Shown here: piece after piece, positions 38,476-48,466 of the stretch | Layout: each line of letters begins with the position of its first letter | Numbering within the stretch: position 1 is the first letter of the stretch | Source: Sporosarcina psychrophila | GTDB taxonomy: Bacteria > Bacillota > Bacilli > Bacillales_A > Planococcaceae | DNA length: 64,000 nucleotides | Assembly (NCBI RefSeq): GCF_001590685.1 | Contig: NZ_CP014616.1 | Span: 2,355,001 to 2,419,000 of the forward strand | Direction: 5' to 3' | The notes under the pieces: generated by a model | The model's database searches: none | Told to the model about the DNA's origin: nothing | What the model saw: the letters and a program-made list of their open reading frames with translations, nothing else | Program-made: the position numbers and the translations under genes

Positions 38476-39606
38476 TTAACGTGTAATAGCCGTAATCCTC
38501 TTCGTGAAGTCCATCTCAGGATAATATGCTTCTTTTACCAATAAATTAGGCCCTAAGCAGTTAACCGCGGGACAATGGCAACCAATCGTTTTTGCAAGTG
38601 GGCGCTCAAGCCAGCGGTCGAGCATTACAGGAAGCGATTCCGTTTGAATATTGCCCATTGGCGGTGTATCACCAAAATCCGTGACAATCACATCACCAGT
38701 GAAAATATTGACGTTCAGACGGGATCTGCCATCTGGGTCATTACGTACTGATACGTTTTTACTGTTGTAAATTCGTTTTAACAGCGCCAAATCATCTTCG
38801 TTATCACTGCACGCATAAAATGGCAATGTACCAAACAGCATCCAGACATCTTCGTCACGATGATCCAGTAGCTCATGAATCGCTTTCCGCGTTTCATCTA
38901 ATGAAAGCACTTCAAGCTGAGAAGCGAAATCACTTGGATACATCGGGTGCACCTCATGGCGCGCACATTTCATTTCCTCTACGACTTGTCGATGAATATG
39001 TTCTAGATGCGGCAACGTCCGTTTATTCAACATCGTTTCCGCTGAAACCATGACACCTGCTTCAGCCAATGCTCGGCTGTTATCGATCATCCGCTGGAAT
39101 TGCTCAGCGCGACGCTCTCGAGGTGGTTTACGTTCCATATTAGCGAATCCACCGTCCACGAAGTCGTCAACTGTGCCCCAGTTATGTGAAATATGTAAGA
39201 CGTCCAAATAGGGTGCAATTGCCATATAGCGGTCGAGTGGCATCGTTAAGTTCGAATTCATTTGTGTACGGACTCCACGTTCATGCGCATACTTTAATAA
39301 CGGTAGAACATAGTTCTCTACCGATTTTTTAGAGAACATCGGCTCTCCGCCTGTGATACTTATAGTTCGTAATTGTGGAATTTCATCTAGGCGAGACAGT
39401 AGCAATGCTACTTGTAATGCGTCAGGATCTTTATGCTGTAACATATACCCGACTGCACAATGTTCACAACGCATATTGCATAAATACGTCGTCGTGAATT
39501 CAATGCTAGACAATGTCAGTTTACCATGCTCCTGTACATCCAAGTATGCTTCCCATGGATCGTAAGCAGGCGTCATTTTTTTGAGTGTTGCTACATCAGT
39601 TTTCAT
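38476..39606 (-). CDS. yfkAB: YfkAB-type radical SAM/CxCxxxxC protein
   Basis: A 376-residue radical SAM enzyme. The 4Fe-4S/SAM motif is CNMRCEHC at about residues 43-50, followed by the GGEP loop (ISITGGEPMF). The C-terminus carries CHCPAVNC, the CxCxxxxC signature of the YfkAB family. The usual fold is complete. Such enzymes modify peptides or cofactors, but no substrate is known to me. AGGAG lies 10 bases before the ATG. The gene stands alone between a terminator and a repeat-rich spacer. Confidence 0.9.
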   Translation of the reverse strand: MKTDVATLKKMTPAYDPWEAYLDVQEHGKLTLSSIEFTTTYLCNMRCEHCAVGYMLQHKDPDALQVALLLSRLDEIPQLRTISITGGEPMFSKKSVENYVLPLLKYAHERGVRTQMNSNLTMPLDRYMAIAPYLDVLHISHNWGTVDDFVDGGFANMERKPPRERRAEQFQRMIDNSRALAEAGVMVSAETMLNKRTLPHLEHIHRQVVEEMKCARHEVHPMYPSDFASQLEVLSLDETRKAIHELLDHRDEDVWMLFGTLPFYACSDNEDDLALLKRIYNSKNVSVRNDPDGRSRLNVNIFTGDVIVTDFGDTPPMGNIQTESLPVMLDRWLERPLAKTIGCHCPAVNCLGPNLLVKEAYYPEMDFTKRITAITR

Positions 39607-39680
39607 TTTTTATTAACTCCTATACGTATAATAAGCTACTAAAATAGTATGCACCTCAAGTGGACCTTTCGCAAGGCATA

Positions 39681-39898
39681 AAAAATACCCTATCCAAGAA
39701 ATCAATTCGTGGAAGGGGTATTTCTACCTCGTCTAGACTTAAGTGCCTCTGAACAGGCGCTTCCGCTTTTGTCTCGTCCAGACTTCCAGCGCCTTGCCCC
39801 TCGAGTCACTTCAGTCTTGCTGATAAAGGCAAAGAGCGCCTTTATCTTCAAGCCTTCCAGTGCTAATCGGGGCAGAACAGACGCTTCCGCTTTTGCTG
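39681..39898. repeat. Spacer with direct repeats and hairpins
   Basis: GAACAGGCGCTTCCGCTTTTG (39751-39771) recurs with one change at 39875-39895. Between them GATAAAGGC pairs with GCCTTTATC (39822-39846). At the left, ATACCC...GGGTAT forms a terminator-like stem for the minus-strand ABC genes or the plus strand. GC content is higher than the flanks. This matches small dispersed repeats common between genes in this group; I see no coding frame. Confidence 0.5.
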
Positions 39899-41761
39899 TT
39901 ACACTGCAGGTTTATTAGAAAACTGGCTGTTGTACAAATCTGCGTAAAAGCCGTTCTCTTCCAACAGCTCGTTATGTGTTCCTTGTTCAATTACCTTCCC
40001 TTGATCCATTACGATGATTAGATCAGCATCCCGGATCGTTGAAAGACGGTGAGCAATGACAAAGCTCGTTCTCCCTTCCATTAAGCGGTTCATCGCCTGT
40101 TGAATGAGGAGCTCTGTCCGTGTATCTACACTCGACGTCGCTTCATCCAAAATCATAACAGGAGGATTTGCCAGAACGGCACGAGCTATCGTAATAAGTT
40201 GCTTTTGTCCTTGAGAAATGTTAGATGCTTCCTCATTCAAGACTGTATCATAGCCCTCCGGCAATGTTCGAATAAAGTGATCGGCATGAGCCATTTTGGA
40301 TGCAGCGAAAATCTCATCATCCGTTGCGCCCTCTTTCCCGAAAGCGATATTGTCTTTAATCGTCCCATTAAAGAGCCATGTATCTTGGAGAACCATTCCA
40401 AAAGTCGTTCGAAGATCTTCACGTGACATATCACGTGTGTCGAGTCCGTCAATTGTAATCTTCCCGCCGTTCAGTTCGTAAAAACGCATTAATAAATTAA
40501 TCAATGTCGTTTTCCCGGCACCAGTTGGCCCTACAATGGCGACTGTTTGACCTGGGCTCACGTCAATGTTCATATCTTCAATTAACAAATCGTCCCCGTA
40601 ACCAAAGTCGACGTGTTCAAATGTCACTGTACCTTCTGCACGCGTTAAACTCGCTATTGTAACTTCTTTTATTTCTTCTCCCTCATCAAGAAGTTCAAAG
40701 ACCCGCTCCGCTGCGGCGACAGTCGACTGAATGATATTCGCGATATTTGCCGTTTGCATAATCGGCTGTGTGAATTGACGTGTATACGTAATGAACGCTT
40801 GAATATCCCCGATTGAAATAGCGCGCTGTGTTACTAAAATACCACCAACTACACAGATAACGACATAGCTGAGGTTCCCAATCAAAGACATCACTGGCAT
40901 GATAATCCCGGAAATGAATTGGGCTTTACGGCCAGCATCATATAATTGTTCATTCACCTCATCAAATTCAGCAACGGACTTTCGCTCATGGCCGAATGCT
41001 TTGACGACTTGGTGACCTGTGTACATCTCTTCAACATGGCTATTCAATTGACCAAGCGTACGTTGTTGGGCAGCGAAATGCTTTTGTGACCTCTTCAAAA
41101 TTGGCCGAATGCCAAACAACGATAGGGGTAAACTGACGAGCGCAATAAGTGTCAACACAGGGCTGATCGTTAACATCATGATAAGAATCCCAACAATTGT
41201 AACAACTGATGTGATAAATTGCGTCAAACTCTGTTGCAATGTGCTTCCAATTGTATCAATATCATTCGTTACCCGGCTAAGTGTTTCACCAACCGGACGG
41301 CCGTCGTAATATTTAAGCGGTAGTTTCTTAAGCTTGCCGTTGACGTCTTCCCGTAAATCATACACCGTTTTTTGTGCCACACTCGACATGATGTATTGTT
41401 GAATATAGCTAAATAGGCTACTGATGACATATAACCCTGCGAGTAAAAGGAGTAACTTACCGATTGCCTCAAAATCAATTCCTGCACCAGGCACACCTGT
41501 GGCCTTGCCATAAGCACCTTCAAATAATTCGGTAATCGCATTCCCCATTATTTTAGGTCCTACAATCATAAAGACTGTACTTAAAATTGCCGCAAAAAAT
41601 ACAGCGATTAATGAATTGCGACGGGGTTTTAAATAACCAATCAGGCGGCGTAATGTACCTTTAAAATCCTTGGCCTTTTTCCCTGTCATCATCATCATAT
41701 TTCCTCCGCCAGGTCCCATTGGGGCTCCGCCTTGAGGTCGTGACTGTTTTTGTTCACTCAT
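39899..41761 (-). CDS. ABC exporter half, ATP-binding/permease (YfiC-like)
   Basis: A 620-residue half transporter: six membrane helices in residues 35-340 and an ATPase domain in about 375-615. Walker A is GPTGAGKTT, the Q-loop is VLQDTW, and Walker B ends MILDEATSSVD with the catalytic Glu, but the signature reads ISQGQKQ rather than LSGGQ. With the overlapping partner gene (ATGA) it forms a heterodimeric exporter of the YfiBC/BmrCD/LmrCD type with one consensus and one degenerate ATP site. Multidrug or peptide export is typical. Confidence 0.92.
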   Translation of the reverse strand: MSEQKQSRPQGGAPMGPGGGNMMMMTGKKAKDFKGTLRRLIGYLKPRRNSLIAVFFAAILSTVFMIVGPKIMGNAITELFEGAYGKATGVPGAGIDFEAIGKLLLLLAGLYVISSLFSYIQQYIMSSVAQKTVYDLREDVNGKLKKLPLKYYDGRPVGETLSRVTNDIDTIGSTLQQSLTQFITSVVTIVGILIMMLTISPVLTLIALVSLPLSLFGIRPILKRSQKHFAAQQRTLGQLNSHVEEMYTGHQVVKAFGHERKSVAEFDEVNEQLYDAGRKAQFISGIIMPVMSLIGNLSYVVICVVGGILVTQRAISIGDIQAFITYTRQFTQPIMQTANIANIIQSTVAAAERVFELLDEGEEIKEVTIASLTRAEGTVTFEHVDFGYGDDLLIEDMNIDVSPGQTVAIVGPTGAGKTTLINLLMRFYELNGGKITIDGLDTRDMSREDLRTTFGMVLQDTWLFNGTIKDNIAFGKEGATDDEIFAASKMAHADHFIRTLPEGYDTVLNEEASNISQGQKQLITIARAVLANPPVMILDEATSSVDTRTELLIQQAMNRLMEGRTSFVIAHRLSTIRDADLIIVMDQGKVIEQGTHNELLEENGFYADLYNSQFSNKPAV

Positions 41762-43482
41762 GCGATTTCCTCCTCCGAGATCTGTGATTCGACGATTTCA
41801 CGATAGACCTGATTATGTTCAAGAAGTTCCTCGTGCGTACCAATGCCGGCAATTCCGCCGTTGTCTATGACAATGATCTGATCCGCATCGATAACGGTAC
41901 TAACACGTTGTGCAACGATGAGGACAGTCGCTTGCTCCGTTTCATCTTTTAAAGCAGCACGTAAATTTGCATCCGTTTTGTAATCAAGTGCAGAGAAACT
42001 ATCATCGAAAATGTAAATATCCGGTTTGCGAATTAACGCACGCGCAATGGACAATCGTTGTTTTTGACCTCCAGACACATTCGACCCACCTTGAGAAATA
42101 ACAGCATCGTAGCCGTCATCCATCCTTGAAATGAAATCTTCAGCTTGCGCAGTACGAGCAGCATGCTCGATTTCAGCTTGCGTTGCATCTTGTTTGCCGA
42201 AACGAATGTTTTCAGCAATCGTACCGGAAAAGAGCAGCGCTTTTTGTGGAACGAAGCCGATTTTCGATCGTACTTCTTCTTGTGATGATTCGCGAATATC
42301 AACACCATTGACGCGAATCGTACCGGAAGTAACGTCATAAAAGCGTGGAATCAAGTTAATAAGCGTTGTTTTTCCCGCGCCTGTTCCGCCAATAATAGCA
42401 GTCACTTTACCCGATTTTGCCGTAAAGCTAATATCCGATAATGCTGGCGCCTCGGCACCTGGGTAGCTGAATGATACACTGTCAAATTCAAGTGTTCCGG
42501 GCTCTTTGTCCGCTTTTTTAGTACCTTCATCCAGAAACGTTGGTTGCATCGCAAGAACTTCGTTAATCCGTTTTGCTGAAACAGCAGCTCGAGGTATCAT
42601 AACAAACATCATCGATGCCATAACAAGTGCGAACATAATCTGCATAACGTATTGTATAAATGCCATCAAATCCCCAATTTGCATGGCACCATTATCAATT
42701 CTAAGTCCACCAAACCAAATTACCCCAACAACGGTTAGGTTCATAACGAGCATCATAACAGGCATTAAAAATGCCATCATCTTGTTAACCTTTATCGATA
42801 CATCAGTCAGATCTTTATTCGCTTTCTTTAAGCGAACCTGTTCTTGTTTTTCACGGTTAAACGCACGAATCACACGAATACCTGTTAAGTTCTCGCGTAA
42901 AACAAGGTTTAGCCGGTCCAATCGCGTTTGCACAGTTTGGAACAGTGGTACTCCTTTATAAAGAATAAGTAACACTGAACCGATTAATATAGGCATCGCC
43001 GCAACAATAATTAACGATAACTTTGCATCCTTTGAAACAGCCATAATTATACCGCCAACCAGCATAATCGGAGCACTTACGACCATCCTTAGCATCATAA
43101 TGACCACTTGCTGCACTTGCGTGATATCATTTGTCGTTCTAGTAATCAGTGATGCCGTGCCAATTTCATCAAAATCTTGAAGTGAAAAATTCTCCACATG
43201 ATCAAATACTTTTCGGCGGATATCCCGACCTAATCCCATTGCCGCTTTTGAAGAGTAGTAACTTGCAACAACAGATGCAATCGCCCCAAGTGCAGCAACT
43301 AAGAGCATGATTCCTCCAATCTTCCAAATATACGGGATATCACCAATAACGACTCCTTTGTCGATAATATCCGCCATTAGCGTCGGCAAAAATAGATCCG
43401 ACATCGATTGAATGAAAACAAGTCCTAATATCGCTAGTACAATCCATTTGTAGACGGATAAATTTTTTAACAATTTTAACAT
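41758..43482 (-). CDS. ABC exporter half, degenerate ATP site (YfiB-like)
   Basis: A 574-residue half transporter: six helices in residues 15-310 and an ATPase domain in about 335-570. Walker A is GGTGAGKTT and the signature VSGGQKQRLS is intact, but Walker B reads IFDDSFSALD with Asp where the catalytic Glu normally is. Its own signature completes the partner's catalytic site, as known for asymmetric ABC exporters. AAGGAG lies 10 bases before the ATG. It follows the histidine kinase by 45 bases, placing transport under the two-component system. Confidence 0.92.
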   Translation of the reverse strand: MLKLLKNLSVYKWIVLAILGLVFIQSMSDLFLPTLMADIIDKGVVIGDIPYIWKIGGIMLLVAALGAIASVVASYYSSKAAMGLGRDIRRKVFDHVENFSLQDFDEIGTASLITRTTNDITQVQQVVIMMLRMVVSAPIMLVGGIIMAVSKDAKLSLIIVAAMPILIGSVLLILYKGVPLFQTVQTRLDRLNLVLRENLTGIRVIRAFNREKQEQVRLKKANKDLTDVSIKVNKMMAFLMPVMMLVMNLTVVGVIWFGGLRIDNGAMQIGDLMAFIQYVMQIMFALVMASMMFVMIPRAAVSAKRINEVLAMQPTFLDEGTKKADKEPGTLEFDSVSFSYPGAEAPALSDISFTAKSGKVTAIIGGTGAGKTTLINLIPRFYDVTSGTIRVNGVDIRESSQEEVRSKIGFVPQKALLFSGTIAENIRFGKQDATQAEIEHAARTAQAEDFISRMDDGYDAVISQGGSNVSGGQKQRLSIARALIRKPDIYIFDDSFSALDYKTDANLRAALKDETEQATVLIVAQRVSTVIDADQIIVIDNGGIAGIGTHEELLEHNQVYREIVESQISEEEIA

Positions 43483-43527
43483 TCCACAGATTCTCCTTGT
43501 TCTATAGACTTCCTGACAATCACTTTC

Positions 43528-44571
43528 TTAAATTAGCAAAGTAACTGTAAAAATAGTGCCTTCATTCAATTTACTTTGTACTTGAATAGAACCATCATGC
43601 ATGTCGATGATTTTCTTCGTAATGGACAAACCTAAGCCGCTTCCACCTAGCATACGATTACGTGATTTATCCACTTTATAGAAGCGCTCAAATATATGCG
43701 CTTGATCTTCCTCAGCTATACCCATTCCTGTATCCGCAATGGTCACAACTGCTTCCTGCGCACGCTGATATAGAACTATTTTCAGACTACTACCACTAGG
43801 TGTGAACTTAATACTATTGTTAATGAGATTAATCCATACCTGACTCATCAGCTCTTCGTCAGCGATGATTTCCACTTCATCTAATGAAATATCCAACTCC
43901 AACGATTTAGCAACCCATTGAGGTTCACAAGATAGAATGATTTCACGAATTTGTTTATCCAAACGATACGCTACTGGCTCAAAAGGGTGATGTTGAGATT
44001 CTATGGATGTTAGCTTCAGTAAATTATCGCTTAGATTGGCTAATCGCCTACTCTCGGTTTCAATAATCCCAAGATAATGTTCCCGTTCCTTTAACGTTAA
44101 ATCGCTTTGCTTTAAGACAGTAGCAAAACCACTAATCGAGGCAAGTGGCGATTGGATTTCATGCGAGACATTGGAGATAAACTCTTGACGCATTTGCTCT
44201 ATTTGATTCAGCTCTACCGCCATCTCATTAATGCTCTCTACTATTTTTCCAAAAGGATGATTCTTTTTATGTTTAAATTGATTCGCCAACTTGACATCAT
44301 AATCGCCCTTGGAAATTCTTCGCATGGCATCAATCATCATTGTGAAAAAATCCATTCGGCGTGGAGAAACAAACCTCGAAAAAATCCAGCTAGTAAGAAT
44401 AAAAAGGAAGATCATTGCAAATAGTGTAATCAGCCCTCTAGAGAAGTCACTGATATGCAAATCCCATTTCTTATGAATGAACGAAGTTCCTAAGTAAGCT
44501 AGCGACCAGTAGCAAACAGTGACGATTAACCACGCAATTACGGCCGTTCCAATACGCAGCACTTTTCTCAA
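43528..44571 (-). CDS. Sensor histidine kinase
   Basis: A 347-residue membrane kinase. Two helices (residues 8-30 and 45-65) border only a short outer loop, so sensing is probably within the membrane or through the transporter. A HAMP-like linker covers about 66-120. The phosphorylated His137 is in SNVSHEIQSPLA. ATP-binding boxes are NLINNSIKFTPSG (N), ADTGMGIAEED (G1), FERFYKVD (F) and GGSGLGLSI (G2). TTG start overlapping the regulator stop. It likely controls the exporter genes downstream. Confidence 0.92.
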   Translation of the reverse strand: MRKVLRIGTAVIAWLIVTVCYWSLAYLGTSFIHKKWDLHISDFSRGLITLFAMIFLFILTSWIFSRFVSPRRMDFFTMMIDAMRRISKGDYDVKLANQFKHKKNHPFGKIVESINEMAVELNQIEQMRQEFISNVSHEIQSPLASISGFATVLKQSDLTLKEREHYLGIIETESRRLANLSDNLLKLTSIESQHHPFEPVAYRLDKQIREIILSCEPQWVAKSLELDISLDEVEIIADEELMSQVWINLINNSIKFTPSGSSLKIVLYQRAQEAVVTIADTGMGIAEEDQAHIFERFYKVDKSRNRMLGGSGLGLSITKKIIDMHDGSIQVQSKLNEGTIFTVTLLI

Positions 44572-45242
44572 CCTTCTACCTCTAGGCGATAACCTAATCC
44601 ACGAATGGTGCTAATCTTAAAGGAATCACAGTGATCGGAAAAACGCTCGCGCAATCGATTAATATGCACGTCAACCGTTCGATCTGTACCTTCGTAATCA
44701 TACCCCCATATATCCTCAATCAACTGCTCCCGCGAAAAGGTTTTACCTGGATAGCTCGCTAATTTAAACAGCAATTCAAATTCTTTCAGCGGTAGCTCCA
44801 CGTTTCGATTTTCCAAGAACACTTCATATGTTTTGCGATTCATCATCAGTTCGCCTACCTGAACCGTCTGCGAAATTGCAATTCGATAGCGTTTAAGTAG
44901 CGCTTTTACCCGTGCAACAAGTTCAGCTGGCTCAAATGGTTTCACAAGATAATCGTCTGTACCCAACTCAAACCCTTTGACTTTCTGTGTCGTATCTCCT
45001 TTGGCTGTCAGCATCAGCAACGGGATATCATACTGCTTTCTAATTTCTCGGCATAACTCCCATCCATCCATGTTTGGCATCATTATATCTAATATAACTA
45101 GGTCTGCCTTAAATGACTCCAGTGCTGCCAAAGCTTCAACACCATCACATGCTTCAACAATTTCAAGGCCGTCTGGACGTAAGAAAAGTCCGACCAACTC
45201 GCGCATATGTGGATCATCATCTACAATTAATACCTTTGCCAT
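44568..45242 (-). CDS. OmpR-family response regulator
   Basis: A 224-residue regulator. The receiver (1-120) has the acidic pair VDDD, the phosphorylation site Asp52 in VILDIMMPNMDG, and Lys in TAKGD. The winged-helix DNA-binding domain (125-222) shows LPLKEFELLFKLASYPGKTF and VDVHINRLRERF. ATG 45242 is chosen because GAAGGTG lies 7 bases before it. It leads an operon with the kinase and the two ABC halves, like the YfiJK-YfiLMN or LiaRS type of self-resistance loci. Confidence 0.93.
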   Translation of the reverse strand: MAKVLIVDDDPHMRELVGLFLRPDGLEIVEACDGVEALAALESFKADLVILDIMMPNMDGWELCREIRKQYDIPLLMLTAKGDTTQKVKGFELGTDDYLVKPFEPAELVARVKALLKRYRIAISQTVQVGELMMNRKTYEVFLENRNVELPLKEFELLFKLASYPGKTFSREQLIEDIWGYDYEGTDRTVDVHINRLRERFSDHCDSFKISTIRGLGYRLEVEG

Positions 45243-45827
45243 GCTTGAACACCTTCTTTCTTTGCTCAACAATTAATTCATTTTAATAGATGCATGTAAA
45301 CTCAATATAAACAACGGTTATCAAATGAAGGTATTTATTAATTACTAACCCAGTAATATCAGCGTTTAGCGCTTCTTCACATTATACAGCTTTGTAAAAG
45401 AAGTGATATAAAACAGGATGGTTGGGGAGGATTTTAAAAAACGCTGATAGGCGCACAACCCATAACGAAAAAAAAACAGCTATCATCTCGATTGAGAAGC
45501 TGACTGCTTTTATTGTTCAGCTTTTCAAGTATATTGCTGACTTTATCGCGCACGTCTTCGGATTCTTCTATAAAAACTTCATATTCAATTTACCGATTAA
45601 ATAGTCTTTCGCCATGTACATCCTTTACAATGACTCCTTATATTCAACAGACGTAACTAATTAATTGCACACACTTGCTTCCCCTTTTGATTCACCATAC
45701 CGAGTTATTGTTTGTAATATAAATAAAAAACTCATTTCCATAAAGAAATCGAAGTAATTATTTTCCTGTTTATAGCACTGAGTTTAAGTGAACACTATAA
45801 GTTCAAACAAAAAAGGGAGTGTTTTTA
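45243..45827. other. Intergenic region, 585 bases
   Basis: It should hold the promoter of the two-component operon and that of the DUF3243 gene. A 60-codon TTG-started frame at 45422 has no support, and a competing minus-strand frame (VRDKVSNILEKLNNKSSQLL) reads equally well. I see no clear motif. Confidence 0.5.
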
Positions 45828-46133
45828 GTGGATATGAAGGATAAAGTACAAAAAGAATTATCTCAGATTGACGTCGAGAAAAAGGACGAAATTTTAGAAA
45901 ACTTTAATCGATTCAAACAGTATCTTTCGGAGAAAGTTGAGTTAGGGGAAAACATGGGCTTGAGTGAAGAAAAACTTGCCAAAACTACAGAATTAGTTGC
46001 AAATTATCTCGCCAAACACGAAGAGCCCCGCAATAGGGAGGAAAAAATGCTAATGGAACTTTGGAATTCCGGTTCTAAAGAAGCGCAACACACATTAGCG
46101 CATATGTTACTGGAAATGGTACGGAAAGCTTAG
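45828..46133 (+). CDS. DUF3243 family protein
   Basis: A 101-residue cytoplasmic protein of the DUF3243 (YmfJ-like) family. It is almost wholly helical and highly charged: KDKVQKELSQIDVEKKDEIL, then YLSEKVELGENMGLSEE and PRNREEKMLMELWNSGSKEE-like text ending LAHMLLEMVRKA. GTG 45828 is preferred over the upstream TTG/GTG readings because AAAGGGAG lies 8 bases before it. No function is known to me. A terminator follows 53 bases after the stop. Confidence 0.88.
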   Translation: MDMKDKVQKELSQIDVEKKDEILENFNRFKQYLSEKVELGENMGLSEEKLAKTTELVANYLAKHEEPRNREEKMLMELWNSGSKEAQHTLAHMLLEMVRKA

Positions 46134-46186
46134 TAAAACGAGTAGTTCATGTTTATATTAAATAAATGACTGTAATTAATCAAAAT

Positions 46187-46222
46187 GCGACCTATCCGCT
46201 AATCTGTGGATGGGTCGCTTTT
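46187..46222 (+). terminator. Terminator after the DUF3243 gene
   Basis: GCGACCTATCC pairs with GGATGGGTCGC (one G-T pair) around a 10-base loop and is followed by TTTTACTTT. Confidence 0.85.
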
Positions 46223-46421
46223 ACTTTATCTTACTTATTTATCGCAACAAGTATATTAACCGCTAACACCCATACAGTTACAGCTGCGGAATATTTTGGA
46301 CCAGCGGATTTCAATGCAAATAGATGGCCCGTATATGATCTCACGCCCACCTTCAACTAAAGTTCCTTATTAGTTGAAGAAACGATTTGTAAAAACAAAC
46401 ATTATAGGCTCCATTAAAAAA

Positions 46422-46583
46422 TCAAATCAAATCGCCAAGTGTACCAACACAAAAAAACACAACATAATAACTTGCAATCGTGATTTCATTGTTAAACAGT
46501 TCTTTGAATGCCTGAATAAACAACGCATTAAACTTAAACTAACTTAATATCCAACCGATTAAAAGAAAACTTACAATCATCAT
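46422..46583 (-). pseudogene. Small membrane-protein ORF with one in-frame stop
   Basis: From ATG 46583 the frame reads MMIVSFLLIGWILS, a stop, then in the same frame FKFNALFIQAFKELFNNEIT and IASYYVVFFCVGTLGDLI before TGA. Two hydrophobic segments flank the break. The text is coherent, so a protein of about 53 residues seems to carry a nonsense change. Family not recognised. Confidence 0.45.
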
Positions 46584-46652
46584 TGCTCTTTCTTGTCCCC
46601 TTCTTTAAAACAAATAGATTCGCTATCTTCTTATTCATTTATTATCCATGCT

Positions 46653-46945
46653 TCAACTAACTTTGAGGCTAACTCTCCGTTTGATGAAAAGCGTTATCCC
46701 GAACTTTTCAAGTACTTGTGTAGCCGTTATTTCTACTTCTTCGTTGTTCGACACATCTTCTTTGAAAAAAGTCTCGTCAATACCGGATGAATGTAATTCC
46801 TGTACTTTTGCATCCCCAGCTTGTTGATCAAAATCAAGAACGACTACCCATGCACCTTGTTTACCAAATAACGTAGCTGCAGCTGCACCAACAACTGGTA
46901 CTCTTTCACATTGCCCCTATAATGATTACGACACCTTGACCACCT
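46653..46945 (-). pseudogene. SDR oxidoreductase, truncated and frameshifted
   Basis: The minus strand reads GVVIIIGAM, a stop, then in a shifted frame VGAAAATLFGKQGAWVVVLD, FDQQAGDAKVQELHSSG and VSNNEEVEITATQVLEKFG. This is the N-terminal Rossmann half of a short-chain dehydrogenase: beta1 with the glycine loop, beta2 ending in Asp, and DVSN before helix 4. The catalytic Ser-Tyr-Lys half is absent. It lies next to the GntP permease gene, where hydroxy-acid dehydrogenases are often found. Confidence 0.65.
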
Positions 46946-47090
46946 CCAACACGGAATATAACAAGTCCTAATGACTTACTAGACTATTAAATTCTCTGAA
47001 TCAGGATAGTAACAATTACCTCTCCGCAAGATATTTTTAAGTAAATACCGAATTCCCGCTCTAACAACATAAACATGATTAATCAAATAA

Positions 47091-48401
47091 TTAATAGAAC
47101 AAAATTGCAACTATTAATGCCGGAATAGCTGATAGAATAGGAGCTATTACGCAAGTCATAAAAACATGTATGTATCCATCTTTATGTGTTAGTCCTGTTA
47201 CAACTAAAGTCGTTATTACTGCCCCATTGTGAGGTAAGGAATCCAAACCACCAGATGCCATTGCTGCAATCCTATGAATTGCGTTCGGATCTAAGTCTAA
47301 ATTCACATAAGTCTCTGATAAAGTTTCCATCGCTATCCCTAAACCGCCGGATGCTGATCCAGTAATACCAGCTAGAGCCGTTGTTGCAATATAAAGTGAA
47401 ATCAACGGACTTCCCGGAACATTTGTCATAATATCTACGAAAATAGCAAAGCCTGATGTTGCCGCAATAACAGCTCCATAGCCAACGTCCGCACTTGTAT
47501 TAATTAGTGGTAAAACTGCATTCGTTGCACCGATGTTGATTGTTTCTTTTTTCATATCGATATAATTCCAAAAGACGATTGTACAAATTAAAACAGAAAT
47601 CATTAATGTAAATAAGACTTCTATTTTTAATAAGTTTAATAAAACTAATAAAAGTATTGGCGGGGTCATACTTAACATTAAATTGGGTAATTTTTTGTTA
47701 GCATACTTATCGATGATTTCCTCATCTTTTTTATCCTCAAGATTTTTCATTGTTGCATAAGTTTCGCCTTTTTTCTCAGACCTATTTAAGGCATATTTTA
47801 AATACCAAAGATTAAGCACAAGGACAGCGATGGTTCCTGCAATTCCAATCCATGCTCCCGATGTAACACTAGTGTTTAAATAACTAATTGGAATAATATT
47901 TTGAATTGAAGGTGTTCCAGGTAACATTGTCATCGTAAATGTTCCGATTCCAATGAAAAAGGGTGCCAAAAATAAATGCCAAGGTATATCCATTTCTTTG
48001 AAAAGTGGTTTAGCAATTGGTAAAACTGCAAAAATAACAACGAACAAACTAATACCGCCATATGTTAAAAATGCACAAATCACCATAATTGAAACCAATA
48101 CTTTATATTTACTGTTTTTACCTAAAACTTTCAACAATGATTCTGCGATTCTTCTTGCTGCTCCACTGTCATCCATGAATTTCCCAAACATTGCAGCAAA
48201 AAGGAAAATTAAGTAGTAATTCTTTGCATAGTTAACAAACCCACCCATATAGTCATTTTGAAATGTTTCTAAAATTGGCATACCGTTTAGCACTATAACA
48301 AATAAGCTGACAATCGGGGCAATAATGATAATTGTAAATCCCCTTAACGCAAGGAGTATTAATAAAATTAATGAAAGAACTATCGTAGTTATACTCCACA
48401 T
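47091..48401 (-). CDS. GntP family permease
   Basis: A permease of 436 residues with about 12-13 hydrophobic segments and almost no soluble parts. FMDDSGAARRIAESLL and the C-terminal GGLDSLPHNGAVITTLVVTG are hallmarks of the GntP group, which takes up gluconate, hydroxybutyrate or related hydroxy/oxo acids with protons. ATG 48401 is chosen because GGGGG lies 7 bases upstream; ATG 48407 is too close to it. The substrate is probably one fed to the thiolase/CoA-transferase genes, since both promoters share the same regulatory element. Confidence 0.88.
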   Translation of the reverse strand: MWSITTIVLSLILLILLALRGFTIIIIAPIVSLFVIVLNGMPILETFQNDYMGGFVNYAKNYYLIFLFAAMFGKFMDDSGAARRIAESLLKVLGKNSKYKVLVSIMVICAFLTYGGISLFVVIFAVLPIAKPLFKEMDIPWHLFLAPFFIGIGTFTMTMLPGTPSIQNIIPISYLNTSVTSGAWIGIAGTIAVLVLNLWYLKYALNRSEKKGETYATMKNLEDKKDEEIIDKYANKKLPNLMLSMTPPILLLVLLNLLKIEVLFTLMISVLICTIVFWNYIDMKKETINIGATNAVLPLINTSADVGYGAVIAATSGFAIFVDIMTNVPGSPLISLYIATTALAGITGSASGGLGIAMETLSETYVNLDLDPNAIHRIAAMASGGLDSLPHNGAVITTLVVTGLTHKDGYIHVFMTCVIAPILSAIPALIVAILFY

Positions 48402-48466
48402 TCCCATTCCCCCTTGTATATTTCTTTAAGCTAGTACTCTACCCTTTAAATACTCTAGTTCGAAGC

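Noticed and set aside
45422..45604. A 60-codon TTG-started frame on the plus strand
   Set aside because: It has no homolog-like text or well-placed ribosome site, and a competing minus-strand frame reads equally well.
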